Counted from the first letter of the stretch, positions 8,983 through 17,995 are shown. The stretch is DNA of 64,000 bases from Streptomyces sp. NBC_00258 (GCF_036182465.1 NZ_CP108081.1:1-64000); one strand, 5' to 3'. Program-made: numbers and translations. The notes: generated by a model not told the origin, from the letters alone.

Positions 8983-9585
8983 ATGACGGCCACTCTTTTC
9001 GATGCGCTCCATGGTGTGGGGCCGGTGCTGCGGTCCGCGCCGCACGGGATCGAGCGCACGATGAGGACGGCCGCAAGCGACGCCAGCGGATTCACCGGAG
9101 TCAGCGTCTTCTCTGCCCTGCCCAACGTCACGAACTACTGCCTCGCCATGGAGAGTTTGCAGCAGTTGCAAACGCAGGACGCCATCGATCATGCGTTCTT
9201 TGTTCACGCGATCCAGCCGGCCGCGGATCGGCATCTCGATATCGCGTACGTGTGTTCAGAGCGCCTCGTGTATATCTACCTCACGTCCGGTAGCACCGGT
9301 GCCCCCAGCTCGGGGGACTTCTCCGCAGGCACCGAGCTCGTTGACCATCCCGGACTGGGCAACGCAGACAACGCCGCTCATGGACGCCTCCCCTCCAGCA
9401 GGGTTCTTGAGGGATCGGTGATCGTGCACCCGGCAATCCCGACGTGGTTCACCCTTGGTTCCCACCGGACCAGGGACGGAAGCGCACCGCAAGGCACGCT
9501 CTTCCGCGACCTCGACCCCTGCAAAGCGGCATGGCTGCGGACCACAGCGGCCGCGGATCTTGCTGCGAAGAGTGAGGCAAGCACC
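8983..9585 (+). CDS. Uncharacterised open frame upstream of XRE gene
   Basis: ATG 8983 is preceded by GGAGAGACACG. The first ~105 residues look protein-like (HGVGPVLRSAPHGIERTMRT, then VCSERLVYIYLTS). After about 9295 the composition becomes less convincing, but no stop occurs and the frame runs straight into the XRE regulator. Either the two are one fused protein or an original stop has been lost. I do not recognise the N-terminal part. Confidence 0.35.
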
Positions 9586-10722
9586 ATGCCGCGTGTAATC
9601 GACCCAAGCCTCAACCGCCGCAAACTCCGCATCGCATTGCGCCGGGCGCGCGAAGAGGCCGGCATCTCCCAGCAGGAGACGACGCGGCATCTGCAGTGGT
9701 CACTCTCAAAGCTCATCCGGATCGAGAGCGGAGCGGTGAGCGTTTCGATGACAGATCTACGGGCGCTGATGGAGCTGTACGGAATCAGCGTGCCCGAGAC
9801 GATGAGGGACCTCGAGGAAGCGGCCCGCAACTCCCGCGGAACGTCGTGGTGGTCGCACTTCGGTGAGGTAACCGGCCCGGCCTTCCACGCCTACCTCGGT
9901 TATGAGTCGCCGGCGGCGGCTTCCCCCCCTACGGATCACCTGGTGGCCGGCCTCGGCTCCTTCCACACCGCGGCGTGGCGGGCCCTCGATGGACACGAGG
10001 TGCCCCGCAACGGCCTCAGGCACGGGGGTGCCGGGCCCCGAACCGTGTGGCACAAGCAGGACTTCACGCAAGACAACGGCGCCATCAGCGCAGATGTGAT
10101 CCTGAGTGGGGCGGTGTTGCGGCACACACTCGCAGAATCCGCCATCGTGGGCCCGCAGCCGAAGAAGCTCACGCTCGCCCGTAGGCGCCACGGCGCGGTT
10201 CTGACCGCGGACACGGAATGCTCGTCCTTCCTGATCGAGCTCGGCTCGGCCTGCGCCACGCCGTGCCAGAGCCCGCGTGTCGCCTCATTGAGGCCTCAGG
10301 CACCGGCGGTGCTGTTCCTCCTGTCGAGCAGGCCGTACGTGGGCGGCGTGGCCGGACCCGGCATGCCGTTCGCACGGGCTGTCGGCAGCACCGGCCGGGG
10401 TGGGAGGAAAATCGAACTGCCGAAGCGCACGAAGGACGTCGATCAAGCATTCTTCTTCTGCGACCGGACCGCCCATCCTGGCAGGGGAAGCAACCGGCTG
10501 ACTGACGCCGGCGGCAAGGGTCACCAATGCATCAGCAGCGTCGGCATGCGGAGGCCCTCGATGGCACGGCGTCAGCGCTTCCTTCACGGCTCGGGACATG
10601 AAGTGGACGGCCTGCAGTACCGGTCCGCCCAGCCAGCCGTCAGCGGTGTGCGGGCTCCTGCGGATTGCCGCCTGCAGCTGGCGCTGCGCGACAGTGCCAG
10701 GACCCGTCCCGTCCTAAATTGA
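9586..10722 (+). CDS. XRE regulator with divergent DUF5753-like domain
   Basis: From ATG 9586 the first ~75 residues are a clear XRE helix-turn-helix (LRIALRRAREEAGISQQETT, then WSLSKLIRIESGAVSVSMTD). This is followed by the linker typical of streptomycete XRE-DUF5753 regulators (GTSWWSHFGE, then AYLGYE). The DUF5753-like part is recognisable but degraded: TDHLVAGLGSFHTAAW aligns with the usual LLVPGLLQT region and SADVILSGAVLRHT with the usual later strand. The last ~120 residues no longer resemble the family, so the 3' end is probably altered. Such genes usually sit beside a DUF397 gene; none is seen here. Confidence 0.5.
   Translation: MPRVIDPSLNRRKLRIALRRAREEAGISQQETTRHLQWSLSKLIRIESGAVSVSMTDLRALMELYGISVPETMRDLEEAARNSRGTSWWSHFGEVTGPAFHAYLGYESPAAASPPTDHLVAGLGSFHTAAWRALDGHEVPRNGLRHGGAGPRTVWHKQDFTQDNGAISADVILSGAVLRHTLAESAIVGPQPKKLTLARRRHGAVLTADTECSSFLIELGSACATPCQSPRVASLRPQAPAVLFLLSSRPYVGGVAGPGMPFARAVGSTGRGGRKIELPKRTKDVDQAFFFCDRTAHPGRGSNRLTDAGGKGHQCISSVGMRRPSMARRQRFLHGSGHEVDGLQYRSAQPAVSGVRAPADCRLQLALRDSARTRPVLN
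10285..10599 (-). CDS. Possible small minus-strand gene, doubtful
   Basis: A 104-residue frame opposite the 3' end of the XRE gene has a plausible helical beginning (MSRAVKEALTPCHRGPPHAD). The protein-like reading continues upstream of this ATG (QRQLQAAIRRSPHTADGW) to a TAG near 10717, without another standard start. It may be a truncated relic whose true start has been lost. Low support. Confidence 0.25.
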   Translation of the reverse strand: MSRAVKEALTPCHRGPPHADAADALVTLAAGVSQPVASPARMGGPVAEEECLIDVLRALRQFDFPPTPAGAADSPCERHAGSGHAAHVRPARQEEQHRRCLRPQ

Positions 10723-10776
10723 TGGCGGAACGATCACGCTGCCGGTAGCCTCACGGCGCATCTTTTTTGCGCGTCT

Positions 10777-11181
10777 TCACCTGCGCTCACGATCGCGGTC
10801 TCCCCGGCCGTTGCTACTCGACACAACAGGGGAACGGGCGGCTTTGTTGCAGCGAAGCCCGCCCACCGGCACAGCTGAGAGTTGTGCCTTCGGATCTGGT
10901 GGTCGCTCTCCAGGGCGGGCGGCCGCCAGAGGAAACAGACGACCGGCTTCTGCCCAAACCACTGCGGGCAGAAGCCGGTCGCTCTTCTTTTCCGGCACCC
11001 GTGGCAGCGTCCTCATCCGGGTCGGCGCGCGGCTCGGGAAATGGTCCGTGATCTCACCCGGTTCCGTGTCCGGCTCCTTCTCGGCCGTCGCCTCGGCGGC
11101 CTCTGCCGGGTCGCGGTGGAAGGCCCAGCCCGGCGTCGGCATCAGGCTGGGAAAGGTCTGCCTCGTGAGAAGGTGAGGCAT
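10777..11181 (-). CDS. Small hypothetical protein divergent from ptuA
   Basis: ATG 11181 follows GGGAGG at ideal spacing. The first ~75 residues read as a hydrophilic protein (MPHLLTRQTFPSLMPTPGWA, then EKEPDTEPGEITDHFPSR). The frame then passes through the 10941-10980 hairpin without a stop, so the natural C-terminus may have been lost. It faces away from the Septu-like pair. Function unknown. Confidence 0.4.
   Translation of the reverse strand: MPHLLTRQTFPSLMPTPGWAFHRDPAEAAEATAEKEPDTEPGEITDHFPSRAPTRMRTLPRVPEKKSDRLLPAVVWAEAGRLFPLAAARPGERPPDPKAQLSAVPVGGLRCNKAARSPVVSSSNGRGDRDRERR
10941..10980. terminator. Strong terminator hairpin
   Basis: A perfect 15-bp stem (GACCGGCTTCTGCCC) closes on a ten-base loop. 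On the plus strand it is followed by a T-rich GCTCTTCTTTTCC. It insulates the defence pair that starts 270 bases downstream, and could also end the short minus-strand transcript. Confidence 0.75.
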
Positions 11182-11250
11182 CGGATGCCTCCCGTACGCC
11201 GGTATCTGTGTGCGGCAGGCTGTCGCGGCGACAGGGACGACGGAGCGCGG

Positions 11251-12642
11251 GTGTACGTCACACGGGTCCAGCTCACGGATATCAAAGGCTTCAGCGGGAA
11301 CCGCTCTGTGGATCTGAAGCTGCCCGGGCACGGCGGCTGGACAGTGCTCGCCGGGCGCAACGGTTCCGGCAAGTCCAGCCTTCTGCAGGTCATCGCTCTG
11401 ACGCTGGCAGGCCCGGATGCAGCATTGCGTCTGAATGTGGACTTCACGGGCCTCATCACCAGAGGTTCCGAGACGGGGCACGCAGCGGTGGATGTCCTTC
11501 CCCACCCTGAAGCCGACCCTGTCGTCGCTACGGACCCACTCGTCACGCTGAGCGAGGAAACCCGGCTGGAATTGGCGTGGAAAGGCGTCCGCCCCCCGGG
11601 GCCGGAGGACAGCTGGCCTCGTCGGCCGACCGTCGTAATGGACCACCGGGGGCTCGATCCGGTCCGCGCTCAAACCGCTCTCAGCGGCCCGTGGCACCCC
11701 GGCGTACCGGGCTGGTTCTGTGCCGGTTACGGGCCGTTCCGGCGGCTGACGGGGTCCATGCGCCGCGCGTACGACAGCACTGTTCCCTTGCCCTCGCCTT
11801 TGGCCACGCTCTTTCATGAAGACGCTGGCTTGACCGAGAGCGTGTCGTGGATGATCGATCTCCACCACCGCTCGCTCCAAGAATTCGACTACTCTCGGCG
11901 CGCCGAGACGGTCCCGGACATGCCTGCCACGCTCCTGCTCAAGGATGTGATGGCCGTGCTGGGCGACGGCCTCCTGCCGCATCAGTACCGGCTCAATGGC
12001 GTGTCGGCAGACGGACTGATGGTGAGCCTGCGCGAGAGCGAGGAGAGTTTCCCGCTGCGCGAGATGAGTGACGGCTTCCGCACGCTGGCCGCTCTGGTGC
12101 TGGACATCATCCGGCAGATCCACGCCGCCTACGGGCGGTTGCAGACCGAACGGACCAGCAGCGGACGTGTCGCTGTCCTGCAGCCCGGTGTCGTTCTGAT
12201 CGACGAGGTGGACGCGCACCTGCACGTGACGTGGCAGCGTCAGGTCGGGGGCTGGCTTAGCGAGCACTTTCCCAATATCCAGTTCATCGTCACCACCCAC
12301 AGTCCCTACGTCTGCCAGGCCGCCGACGAGGGTGCTCTGATCCGTTTGCCGGGACCGGACGAGGACGAGCCGCCTGCTGTGGTGGACGAGGACCTCTATC
12401 GCCGGGTGGTCTACGGCAGCGCCGACGACGCAGTGCTGTCGGAACTCTTCGGCCTGGACACGCCCTACTCCAGCCGCGCCGAGAAGTACCGCCAGCGGCT
12501 GGTCGCGCTGGAGCGCAAGGTGTACGCGGGCACCGCCGATGAGGACGAGGTGAACGAGTACCAGGAGCTGAGCCGGCTGCTGACCAGTTCGCTGCAGAGC
12601 CGGGTCGCCGAAGTCGCGGCGCGACTGGAGCAGGAACAGTGA
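11251..12642 (+). CDS. ptuA: Septu-like defence ATPase (PtuA-type)
   Basis: The protein is 463 residues from GTG 11251 (GGAG six bases upstream). It is an SMC/ABC-like AAA ATPase: Walker A GRNGSGKSS near residue 34, a Walker B VLIDEVDAHLH near 314, and a switch-histidine motif TTHSPYV near 347. The signature region carries EMSDGFRTLAAL. This plan, followed directly by an HNH endonuclease, is that of Septu systems, in which PtuA forms the ATP-binding scaffold that gates PtuB. The stop overlaps the HNH gene by four bases (GTGA). No reverse transcriptase or non-coding RNA is evident, so a retron-linked version is unlikely. The assignment rests on motif order and pairing. Confidence 0.85.
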   Translation: MYVTRVQLTDIKGFSGNRSVDLKLPGHGGWTVLAGRNGSGKSSLLQVIALTLAGPDAALRLNVDFTGLITRGSETGHAAVDVLPHPEADPVVATDPLVTLSEETRLELAWKGVRPPGPEDSWPRRPTVVMDHRGLDPVRAQTALSGPWHPGVPGWFCAGYGPFRRLTGSMRRAYDSTVPLPSPLATLFHEDAGLTESVSWMIDLHHRSLQEFDYSRRAETVPDMPATLLLKDVMAVLGDGLLPHQYRLNGVSADGLMVSLRESEESFPLREMSDGFRTLAALVLDIIRQIHAAYGRLQTERTSSGRVAVLQPGVVLIDEVDAHLHVTWQRQVGGWLSEHFPNIQFIVTTHSPYVCQAADEGALIRLPGPDEDEPPAVVDEDLYRRVVYGSADDAVLSELFGLDTPYSSRAEKYRQRLVALERKVYAGTADEDEVNEYQELSRLLTSSLQSRVAEVAARLEQEQ

Positions 12643-13352
12643 TCCCGCTGCAACGTGTGCCTGTTCCCGCGAACACCCAAAGCCTGCTGACGAGTTGGAC
12701 CGGCAAAGTCCAGGACGCGGGGGCGACCACCGAGGCAGCACGTGCCCAGTGGACAGCGGCCAGGGCGCCCAAGAGGCACGTGAAGGCGCTGCTGGAATCG
12801 ATGGCGCACGGGGCCGTGCGGTGCATGTACTGCGACGACAGCCGCGGCACCGACATCGACCACTTCCAGCCCCTGGCCGTGGCGCCACTGCGGGCGTTCG
12901 TGTGGGACAACCACCTGCTGGCCTGCTCGTTCTGCAACAGCAACGTCAAGCGGGACGCATACCCGGTGGACACCGACGGCGCCTGTCTCCTGGTCGACCC
13001 AACCGTCGAGGACCCCGCCGAGCATCTGTTCCTGATGCTGCACAGCGGTGAGTACGGTCACCACACGGCCAAGGGCGAACACACCATCCGCGTCTTCGGT
13101 CTCAACCGCGCCGACCTCGTCGCAGGCCGCAAGGACGCCTTCTGCCTGGCCTGCTCCAATCTGCGGGACTGGTACGGGCTGCAGCAGGACGACGACATGG
13201 AAGCGGACCGGGTGGCACAGGCCCTGCTCGACTCCCCGTTCGTCGATGTCGTGCACGCCATGGTCCGGCTTGATCCCGGCCTCGCCGCCACCGTGGTCGG
13301 CAAGCAGACGGTTGCTGCTCTTGAGCACTGGCGCAGCGTGTACAGAAGTTGA
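12639..13352 (+). CDS. ptuB: Septu-like HNH endonuclease (PtuB-type)
   Basis: The protein is 237 residues from a GTG that overlaps the ATPase stop. It has an HNH core with CMYCDDSRGTDIDHFQP near residues 62-78 and LLACSFCNSNVK near 94-105. These give the two Cys-x-x-Cys zinc pairs, the catalytic DH and the closing Asn. The rest is helical. In Septu systems this subunit degrades DNA during phage infection when released by its ATPase partner. Coupling to the preceding gene supports a fixed ratio of the two proteins. Confidence 0.85.
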   Translation: MIPLQRVPVPANTQSLLTSWTGKVQDAGATTEAARAQWTAARAPKRHVKALLESMAHGAVRCMYCDDSRGTDIDHFQPLAVAPLRAFVWDNHLLACSFCNSNVKRDAYPVDTDGACLLVDPTVEDPAEHLFLMLHSGEYGHHTAKGEHTIRVFGLNRADLVAGRKDAFCLACSNLRDWYGLQQDDDMEADRVAQALLDSPFVDVVHAMVRLDPGLAATVVGKQTVAALEHWRSVYRS

Positions 13353-13498
13353 GCGGGCTTCTCGTCGCTCAAGGAGGGTCGAATCCGGGCATGTGCCGGT
13401 CGATGCGGCGACGTTGTTTGCGCAGCCGTGCCCGGTGCGCAGCACGTTCGGGATGCGCCCGTGGCTGCGCAGCCATCGGCGGCGCAGCAGGAACGTGG

Positions 13499-13706
13499 TC
13501 AGACTGGTACCGCTTCACGCGCAGGTACTTCGACGTCCCGGTCGTTCGCCGCCAGCAGGGCGCCGCGTGCCTCCTCCAGGTGCTTCGCCATGCGGCGCAG
13601 TGCGGCGTGGATGTCCTCGTCAGGTGCGATGGCGGCGGGCGCGGGCTGCGTACGCTCGCACGGCCCGTTCGGCATCGCCTCGGTCGTACTCTTCGGCGTT
13701 CGCCAC
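13499..13706 (-). pseudogene. Small helical gene with a frameshift
   Basis: GTG 13706 follows a very good AAAGGAGG. It encodes ~28 residues (VANAEEYDRGDAERAVRAYA) before a TGA at 13620. In a neighbouring frame the bases immediately downstream read DEDIHAALRRMAKHLEEARG and end at 13499. The two halves together look like one ~65-residue helical protein with a single-base shift at about 13625. It follows the convergent Septu pair. No family recognised. Confidence 0.4.
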
Positions 13707-13793
13707 GGGGCCTCCTTTCCTCGTCGGGACTGCCCGCTCGCCGTGATCTTGGGTCCGAAGACCGGGCGGGCCACTCACTCTGTGCGTGCAGCG

Positions 13794-14780
13794 TCACATC
13801 GGATACCCACCGGGTGACGCCGAGACCCCCTGCAGGGTTTCGGCGGCCTTCCGGAAGAGGGTGACCTCCGGTGTGTCGCGTCGCTCCGCAGCCCAGGCAA
13901 GGACAGAGGTACACCCCGGAATCCCGGCGACGTCGAGGTAGCTGACACCCGGCCGGGGGTACAGTTCGCGGGCCGCGGAGGGGGCGACACACACACCATG
14001 TCCCAGAGCGACGGCGGTGAGCACGGTCTCGAAGTCCTCCGCGTAATGGTCCGCGAGCGGTACAGAGTCACGTGAGTGGTCCGCCAGAGTCCAGAAGTCA
14101 CGCCACAGAGGTGGCACGGCTTCGGACATCCCGATGACCTTCTCCCCCGCGAGGTCCTCAAGGCGAACTTCGTCGCGGCCGGCCAGGGGATGGGCGGAGG
14201 GGATACCCACCGTCCGCGGCTCCGTATGGAGGCTCCGGAACTGGATGCCGCGGGCGACGGGAAGATAACAGAATGCGACATCCACGGTGCCGTCGAACAC
14301 GGCGGAGGTCTGGGTCCTGAAATCGAGTGTCGTCAGCCGGATGCCGGCATCGGGTGCTATCCGGCGGACTTCCTGGAGGACACCGGCCACATGGGCGAGT
14401 GCCGCCTCGGCCTGGAAGAACCCGACCCTCGGACTGCAGGACGAATCGCGGGTCTGGGACCTGGCTTCCTCACGCATGTCCCGCGCGGCTTCGACGACCG
14501 ACCGGACCTTCGGAAGCAGCACACTGCCCGCCGAGGTCAGATGCACGTTCCGTGTGGTGCGGTCGAGCAGGTCCACCCCCAGGCGGGTTTCCAGCGCCTG
14601 GATCTGGCGACTGAGCGCGGGCTGGGAAAGGTACAGACGGGCGGCGGCCCGTCCGAAGTGCAACTCCGAAGCCAGCATCAGGAATACCTCTAGCTGACGG
14701 ACTGTCGGATCGAAACGTACGTCACTCACGGTCGAATGCCCCCCGGCGGAAATCGGCTGTGTGGGCGCGGTCATCGCCAC
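13794..14780 (-). CDS. LysR-family transcriptional regulator
   Basis: The protein is 328 residues. Residues ~25-85 are a typical LysR winged HTH (LHFGRAAARLYLSQPALSRQ, then QALETRLGVDLLDRT). The remainder is a periplasmic-binding-protein-like effector domain (VDVAFCYLPVARG). It is the last gene on the minus strand of the putative peptide-modification cluster, 75 bases after the PhyH gene. A 16-bp palindrome at 14839-14854, just upstream of its start, may be an operator for it or for another regulator. Several starts are possible (14780, 14774, or the GTG before SDVRFDPTV). Confidence 0.88.
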   Translation of the reverse strand: MAMTAPTQPISAGGHSTVSDVRFDPTVRQLEVFLMLASELHFGRAAARLYLSQPALSRQIQALETRLGVDLLDRTTRNVHLTSAGSVLLPKVRSVVEAARDMREEARSQTRDSSCSPRVGFFQAEAALAHVAGVLQEVRRIAPDAGIRLTTLDFRTQTSAVFDGTVDVAFCYLPVARGIQFRSLHTEPRTVGIPSAHPLAGRDEVRLEDLAGEKVIGMSEAVPPLWRDFWTLADHSRDSVPLADHYAEDFETVLTAVALGHGVCVAPSAARELYPRPGVSYLDVAGIPGCTSVLAWAAERRDTPEVTLFRKAAETLQGVSASPGGYPM

Positions 14781-14838
14781 ACGGCTCTCCCTACGTGTCA
14801 GTGAGGCAGAACCTAGGACAGAGGCCGGGTCCTCTGTA

Positions 14839-14854
14839 CCTGACAGATGTCAGG
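14839..14854. promoter_or_regulatory. Palindrome shared with 26667-26682
   Basis: CCTGACAGATGTCAGG is an inverted repeat of CCTGACA with a two-base centre. It occurs ~60 bases upstream of the LysR gene and once more, identically, upstream of the secreted-protein gene at 26435. A perfect 16-base match at two promoters suggests a common regulator. Confidence 0.5.
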
Positions 14855-14855
14855 A

Positions 14856-15587
14856 TCACCGCCCGCGGTCGGCGACCGCCGGATCCGGCGGTCCCTCGAG
14901 GTACTGCGGATGAAAGCTCCGGCTGCGTACCACCATGCGGTTGCCCGCTGTGACGGTGCCCGCCTGGTGGATCAGGTCGCTGTCGATGACCAGTACGGTG
15001 CCCGCCGGCCCCTCGACAGGACCGATGCCTCGGCGGAGCTCGGCCGGCAGGGCCCTTGGTTCGGCCAGGTCCGGCAGGACGTAACGGAGGCGGTTCTCGC
15101 GCTGGACGTGCTTCCCGTATCCCTGGGAGCCCGGCAGACAGCGGAACGCCCCGTTGTACTCCGTGGTGTCGGAGAGATACACGAAGAACTTCAGGTTCGG
15201 CAGCCGGTCGTAGTGCGGCTGGTGGGCCGGATGCCTGGTTCCCGCGACATCCAGCACGCAGATGAGATCGTAGTTGAAGACGTACGGCGAGCCCGCGAAG
15301 TACGACTCCGCCACCAACCGCATCCACTCGCTGTCGAACAGTCCGGTCAGTTGCCCGAACTCGGCCGTCAGGCGGTCGCGCCGTGCGTGCAGGCCGACCC
15401 CGTTGTCGTAGCCCATATGCTCGACGTGGCTGGGTGGTTCGGTCACCAGCCGTCCGCACTGCCTCTGTATCCGGTCCAGTTCCTCACCTTCGACAATGCC
15501 CGGCAAATGGGCCAGGCCGAACTCGGTGACGGCGGACAGGACCGCCGCGGGATCGGGGGCCGCCTGCGTGAACGTGTACTTCCGCAT
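14856..15587 (-). CDS. PhyH-family 2-oxoglutarate/Fe(II) dioxygenase
   Basis: The protein is 243 residues from ATG 15587, which follows AAGGAG. It shows the phytanoyl-CoA dioxygenase pattern. The iron-binding H-x-D is in HQPHYDRLPN near residue 128. The distal His is in DSDLIHQAGTV near 205, followed by the arginine for 2-oxoglutarate (RMVVRSRSFHP). LKFFVYLSDT and GAFRCLPGSQ are the usual connecting strands. Such enzymes hydroxylate small molecules or amino-acid residues. Its place after an HExxH enzyme and exporter suggests action on a peptide product, which is inference. The start lies 14 bases after the MFS stop. Confidence 0.85.
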   Translation of the reverse strand: MRKYTFTQAAPDPAAVLSAVTEFGLAHLPGIVEGEELDRIQRQCGRLVTEPPSHVEHMGYDNGVGLHARRDRLTAEFGQLTGLFDSEWMRLVAESYFAGSPYVFNYDLICVLDVAGTRHPAHQPHYDRLPNLKFFVYLSDTTEYNGAFRCLPGSQGYGKHVQRENRLRYVLPDLAEPRALPAELRRGIGPVEGPAGTVLVIDSDLIHQAGTVTAGNRMVVRSRSFHPQYLEGPPDPAVADRGR

Positions 15588-15600
15588 GGGTTTTACTCCT

Positions 15601-16971
15601 TCATCCCGGTGGATCCTCTCGACGCACCGGGGCAAGGTCGCGTTCAGCGGCCCGGTCCGGCGGTGGAACAGCTTTGACCGGTTGTCGGGTGATCCGGTCG
15701 ATCCTGCCCGACCGCAGCAGAACCACCCCGCATGCGGCTTCACAGAGTCCGGCGACCACCAACAGGACAGTGCTGCCCGCTTCCGGCCCCTGGAACGTTC
15801 CGCCCAGCCCTGCCAGAGGGGCGACGACCGGCGACGACGGAGCGAGCAACCGGTCGCCAGCCACACCTCCGAGCAACACCGCGACCGGATAGAGTCCCTG
15901 ACCGAGAAGCCGCCGGGCACCGAACACCGTCGCCTGGATGTTCTCGGGCACACGCTCCTGCCATACGGCGGTGAGCGGAGCATTCGACAGTTGGGCCGAG
16001 CAGTTGCGTACGGTGGCAGCGGCGATCCACAACGGAACAAAGGCCGTCGCCACGAGCCCGAGCCGGCCCGCCAGGGCGCCGACCAGGACGCCACCGCCGA
16101 TCAGGTACCGGCGGTCCACCCGGCCGGCCAGCACGATCACCACCGCCGAACCCGTTAAAAGGCCTGCGGCAGCGCCGATGTTGACCGCCGCAAGATTCCA
16201 TGGCGCGGTCCCGGAGTCCGACGAGGCCACGACGAACGCCGTCACGGCGGCCATCGACAGGCCGTTGAAGAAGTTGACCCCGGTGAAGACGAGTTGCAAC
16301 CGGCGAAAGTCCGGATCGCGCAGGATATAACGCACTCCTTCCGCCGCCCCGGCGAAGGGCCTCAGCCGCCGGCGCACCGGCCGGTCCGCCTCGGACCACC
16401 GAACGCAGAGCACGGCGACGGCACACATCAGGAAGGTCACTCCGTCTAGGACGAAAATCAGGGCAGGGTTCACGAGGGAGAACAGCGCCGCGCCCAGCGC
16501 GGGGCCCGCCAGTGTCGGAATGCTCTCCACGAACGAGGTGATCCCGTTGACACGGGTGAGATCGGCTTCCTGCCGTAGTCGGCGTACCGATACCGACAGA
16601 GTCACGGACAACGTGGCGTTCAGCAGGGCTGCGGCGAGGACGAGAAGCAGTATCCAGCCGAACCGGGCGCCGAATCCGCCGTCCGTGACACCGGCTAACG
16701 CCAGGGAGACCGCACCAGCGGCCAGGTTGCAGGCCAGCAGAACCGTTCTCCTGGCGAACTGGTCCGCCAAGGCCCCGCACAGCGGTGCGAGGTAGATGCT
16801 GCCGACCATCGTGACCGCGGTGATCGCCGCAAGCGCGGCGGTACTGCGTGTCTCGGCGTAGGAGGCGAGTCCCAGGACGAACGACGCGGAACTGGAGCCC
16901 AGTAGCGACACCAGTTGACCGCCCCAGAGCAGCGCGAAGACGTGCGTGGACGAGGATCCGCCACTGCTCAC
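15601..16971 (-). CDS. MFS exporter
   Basis: The 456-residue protein has about twelve hydrophobic helices. The major-facilitator loop motif appears as GALADQFARRTV near residues 65-77, typical of the drug-efflux and macrolide-efflux type. The GTG start lies four bases after the stop of the HExxH gene, so translation is probably coupled. In this cluster it most likely exports the finished product or gives self-resistance. Confidence 0.85.
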   Translation of the reverse strand: MSSGGSSSTHVFALLWGGQLVSLLGSSSASFVLGLASYAETRSTAALAAITAVTMVGSIYLAPLCGALADQFARRTVLLACNLAAGAVSLALAGVTDGGFGARFGWILLLVLAAALLNATLSVTLSVSVRRLRQEADLTRVNGITSFVESIPTLAGPALGAALFSLVNPALIFVLDGVTFLMCAVAVLCVRWSEADRPVRRRLRPFAGAAEGVRYILRDPDFRRLQLVFTGVNFFNGLSMAAVTAFVVASSDSGTAPWNLAAVNIGAAAGLLTGSAVVIVLAGRVDRRYLIGGGVLVGALAGRLGLVATAFVPLWIAAATVRNCSAQLSNAPLTAVWQERVPENIQATVFGARRLLGQGLYPVAVLLGGVAGDRLLAPSSPVVAPLAGLGGTFQGPEAGSTVLLVVAGLCEAACGVVLLRSGRIDRITRQPVKAVPPPDRAAERDLAPVRREDPPG

Positions 16972-16975
16972 GTGC

Positions 16976-17995
16976 TCACGCCTTCAACCCGGCGGATCCG
17001 GAGGAGTGCTCCAGCGTCGCGTCGAGCAGCGCGCTGCGTTGGCGGCTCGCCTCGACGAGTCGACCGACCATCAGTGCGCCCTCGGCCGTGAAGTGACCGA
17101 TGTGCTCGGTAAGCGCCTCGCACAGGATTGCCAGGGCGCCAAGGGATTCACGCGTCGCCTCAGCGACGAACCGGCGGTGCTCGGGATCGGTCTTCGGGTC
17201 GGCCAATTCCGCATATCGCCAGTGCAGCAGGTGGCAGTAGACCGCGGCGGCGTGCAACACACGGTCCAGTTCCCAGGCCCGGTTGCGTGTTTCATTCCCT
17301 GCGGACGTCCGCCAGTAGATCGGGATCTTCGGGCTGGTGGCCGAGCTGTATCCCGGAAGGAATATCGGTCGGGTCAGCAACTGGTGATTGACCGACTGGT
17401 GTACGGCCTCGTGGTAAATGTTCTCGGCGACCAGCCTGATCGAGCCCGTCGTGCTGACACTGAGCGGGGGAATGTGTACGAATGCCCGGTCGGACAGGAA
17501 TACGCACAGCGGGAAGTCGGGAAGGGAGCAGGAGGTGATCCGGCCCCGTACGCCGTCCGGCGTGGTGGCCATAGCAAAGGTGGTGATGAAGGTGGCGACC
17601 AGGGACATCGCCCACGGCCGAGTCGCTATCAGGTCGAGCGCTCCCGAAACACCCTGCGCGAGGTCATGAGTCGGCCAGACGATGTGATGCCCTGTCAGGT
17701 CGACAGCGCTGTCTAGGTCCGCGGCTCCGTCGAGACCTTCCCGCGCAGCGGGCCCCAGCCACCAGAACTCCCGCTGCCCCGCGCGGAACACTCTGATCTC
17801 ACCCGCCCCCATCGAACCGGTCGGCTTGCCGCGCAGCGCCTCGTGCAGACGGAGAGGAATCAGCCCCTGGTCCGCCGGTTCCGGTGAAGAGGCAAGTCCC
17901 AGGCTGATCGCGACGGCGTCGCGTGCGGGCAGGACCTGTACAGGGGTCAGGACGCTCGGTGCCGAGGCTTCGATGGCGTTCAGCGCGGCGGTCAC
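16976..17995 (-). CDS. HExxH-type putative peptide hydroxylase
   Basis: The 339-residue protein carries IYHEAVHQSVNHQLL near residue 195. About 30 residues later come YWRTSAGN and then ELDRVLHAAAVYCHLLHWRY. The order HExxH, W-R, then L-H-A-A-x-Y matches what I know of the HExxH-motif peptide-modification proteins (TIGR04267-type). Members of this family have been described as 2-oxoglutarate-dependent peptide beta-hydroxylases, with the third histidine completing the iron site. The first ~190 residues resemble no domain I can name. The start GTG overlaps the upstream stop as GTGA. Iron rather than zinc use is inferred from the family; a zinc peptidase remains possible. Confidence 0.65.
   Translation of the reverse strand: MTAALNAIEASAPSVLTPVQVLPARDAVAISLGLASSPEPADQGLIPLRLHEALRGKPTGSMGAGEIRVFRAGQREFWWLGPAAREGLDGAADLDSAVDLTGHHIVWPTHDLAQGVSGALDLIATRPWAMSLVATFITTFAMATTPDGVRGRITSCSLPDFPLCVFLSDRAFVHIPPLSVSTTGSIRLVAENIYHEAVHQSVNHQLLTRPIFLPGYSSATSPKIPIYWRTSAGNETRNRAWELDRVLHAAAVYCHLLHWRYAELADPKTDPEHRRFVAEATRESLGALAILCEALTEHIGHFTAEGALMVGRLVEASRQRSALLDATLEHSSGSAGLKA

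Noticed and set aside
11182..12888. A 700-residue minus-strand frame covering the Septu ATPase gene.
   Set aside because: It is the mirror of a GC-rich coding sequence; the plus strand shows intact Walker motifs and coupling to the HNH gene. Only its last part (11181-10777) has a start site worth listing.
11000..13400. A retron variant of the PtuA/PtuB pair.
   Set aside because: No reverse-transcriptase frame or msr/msd-like structure is visible near the pair.
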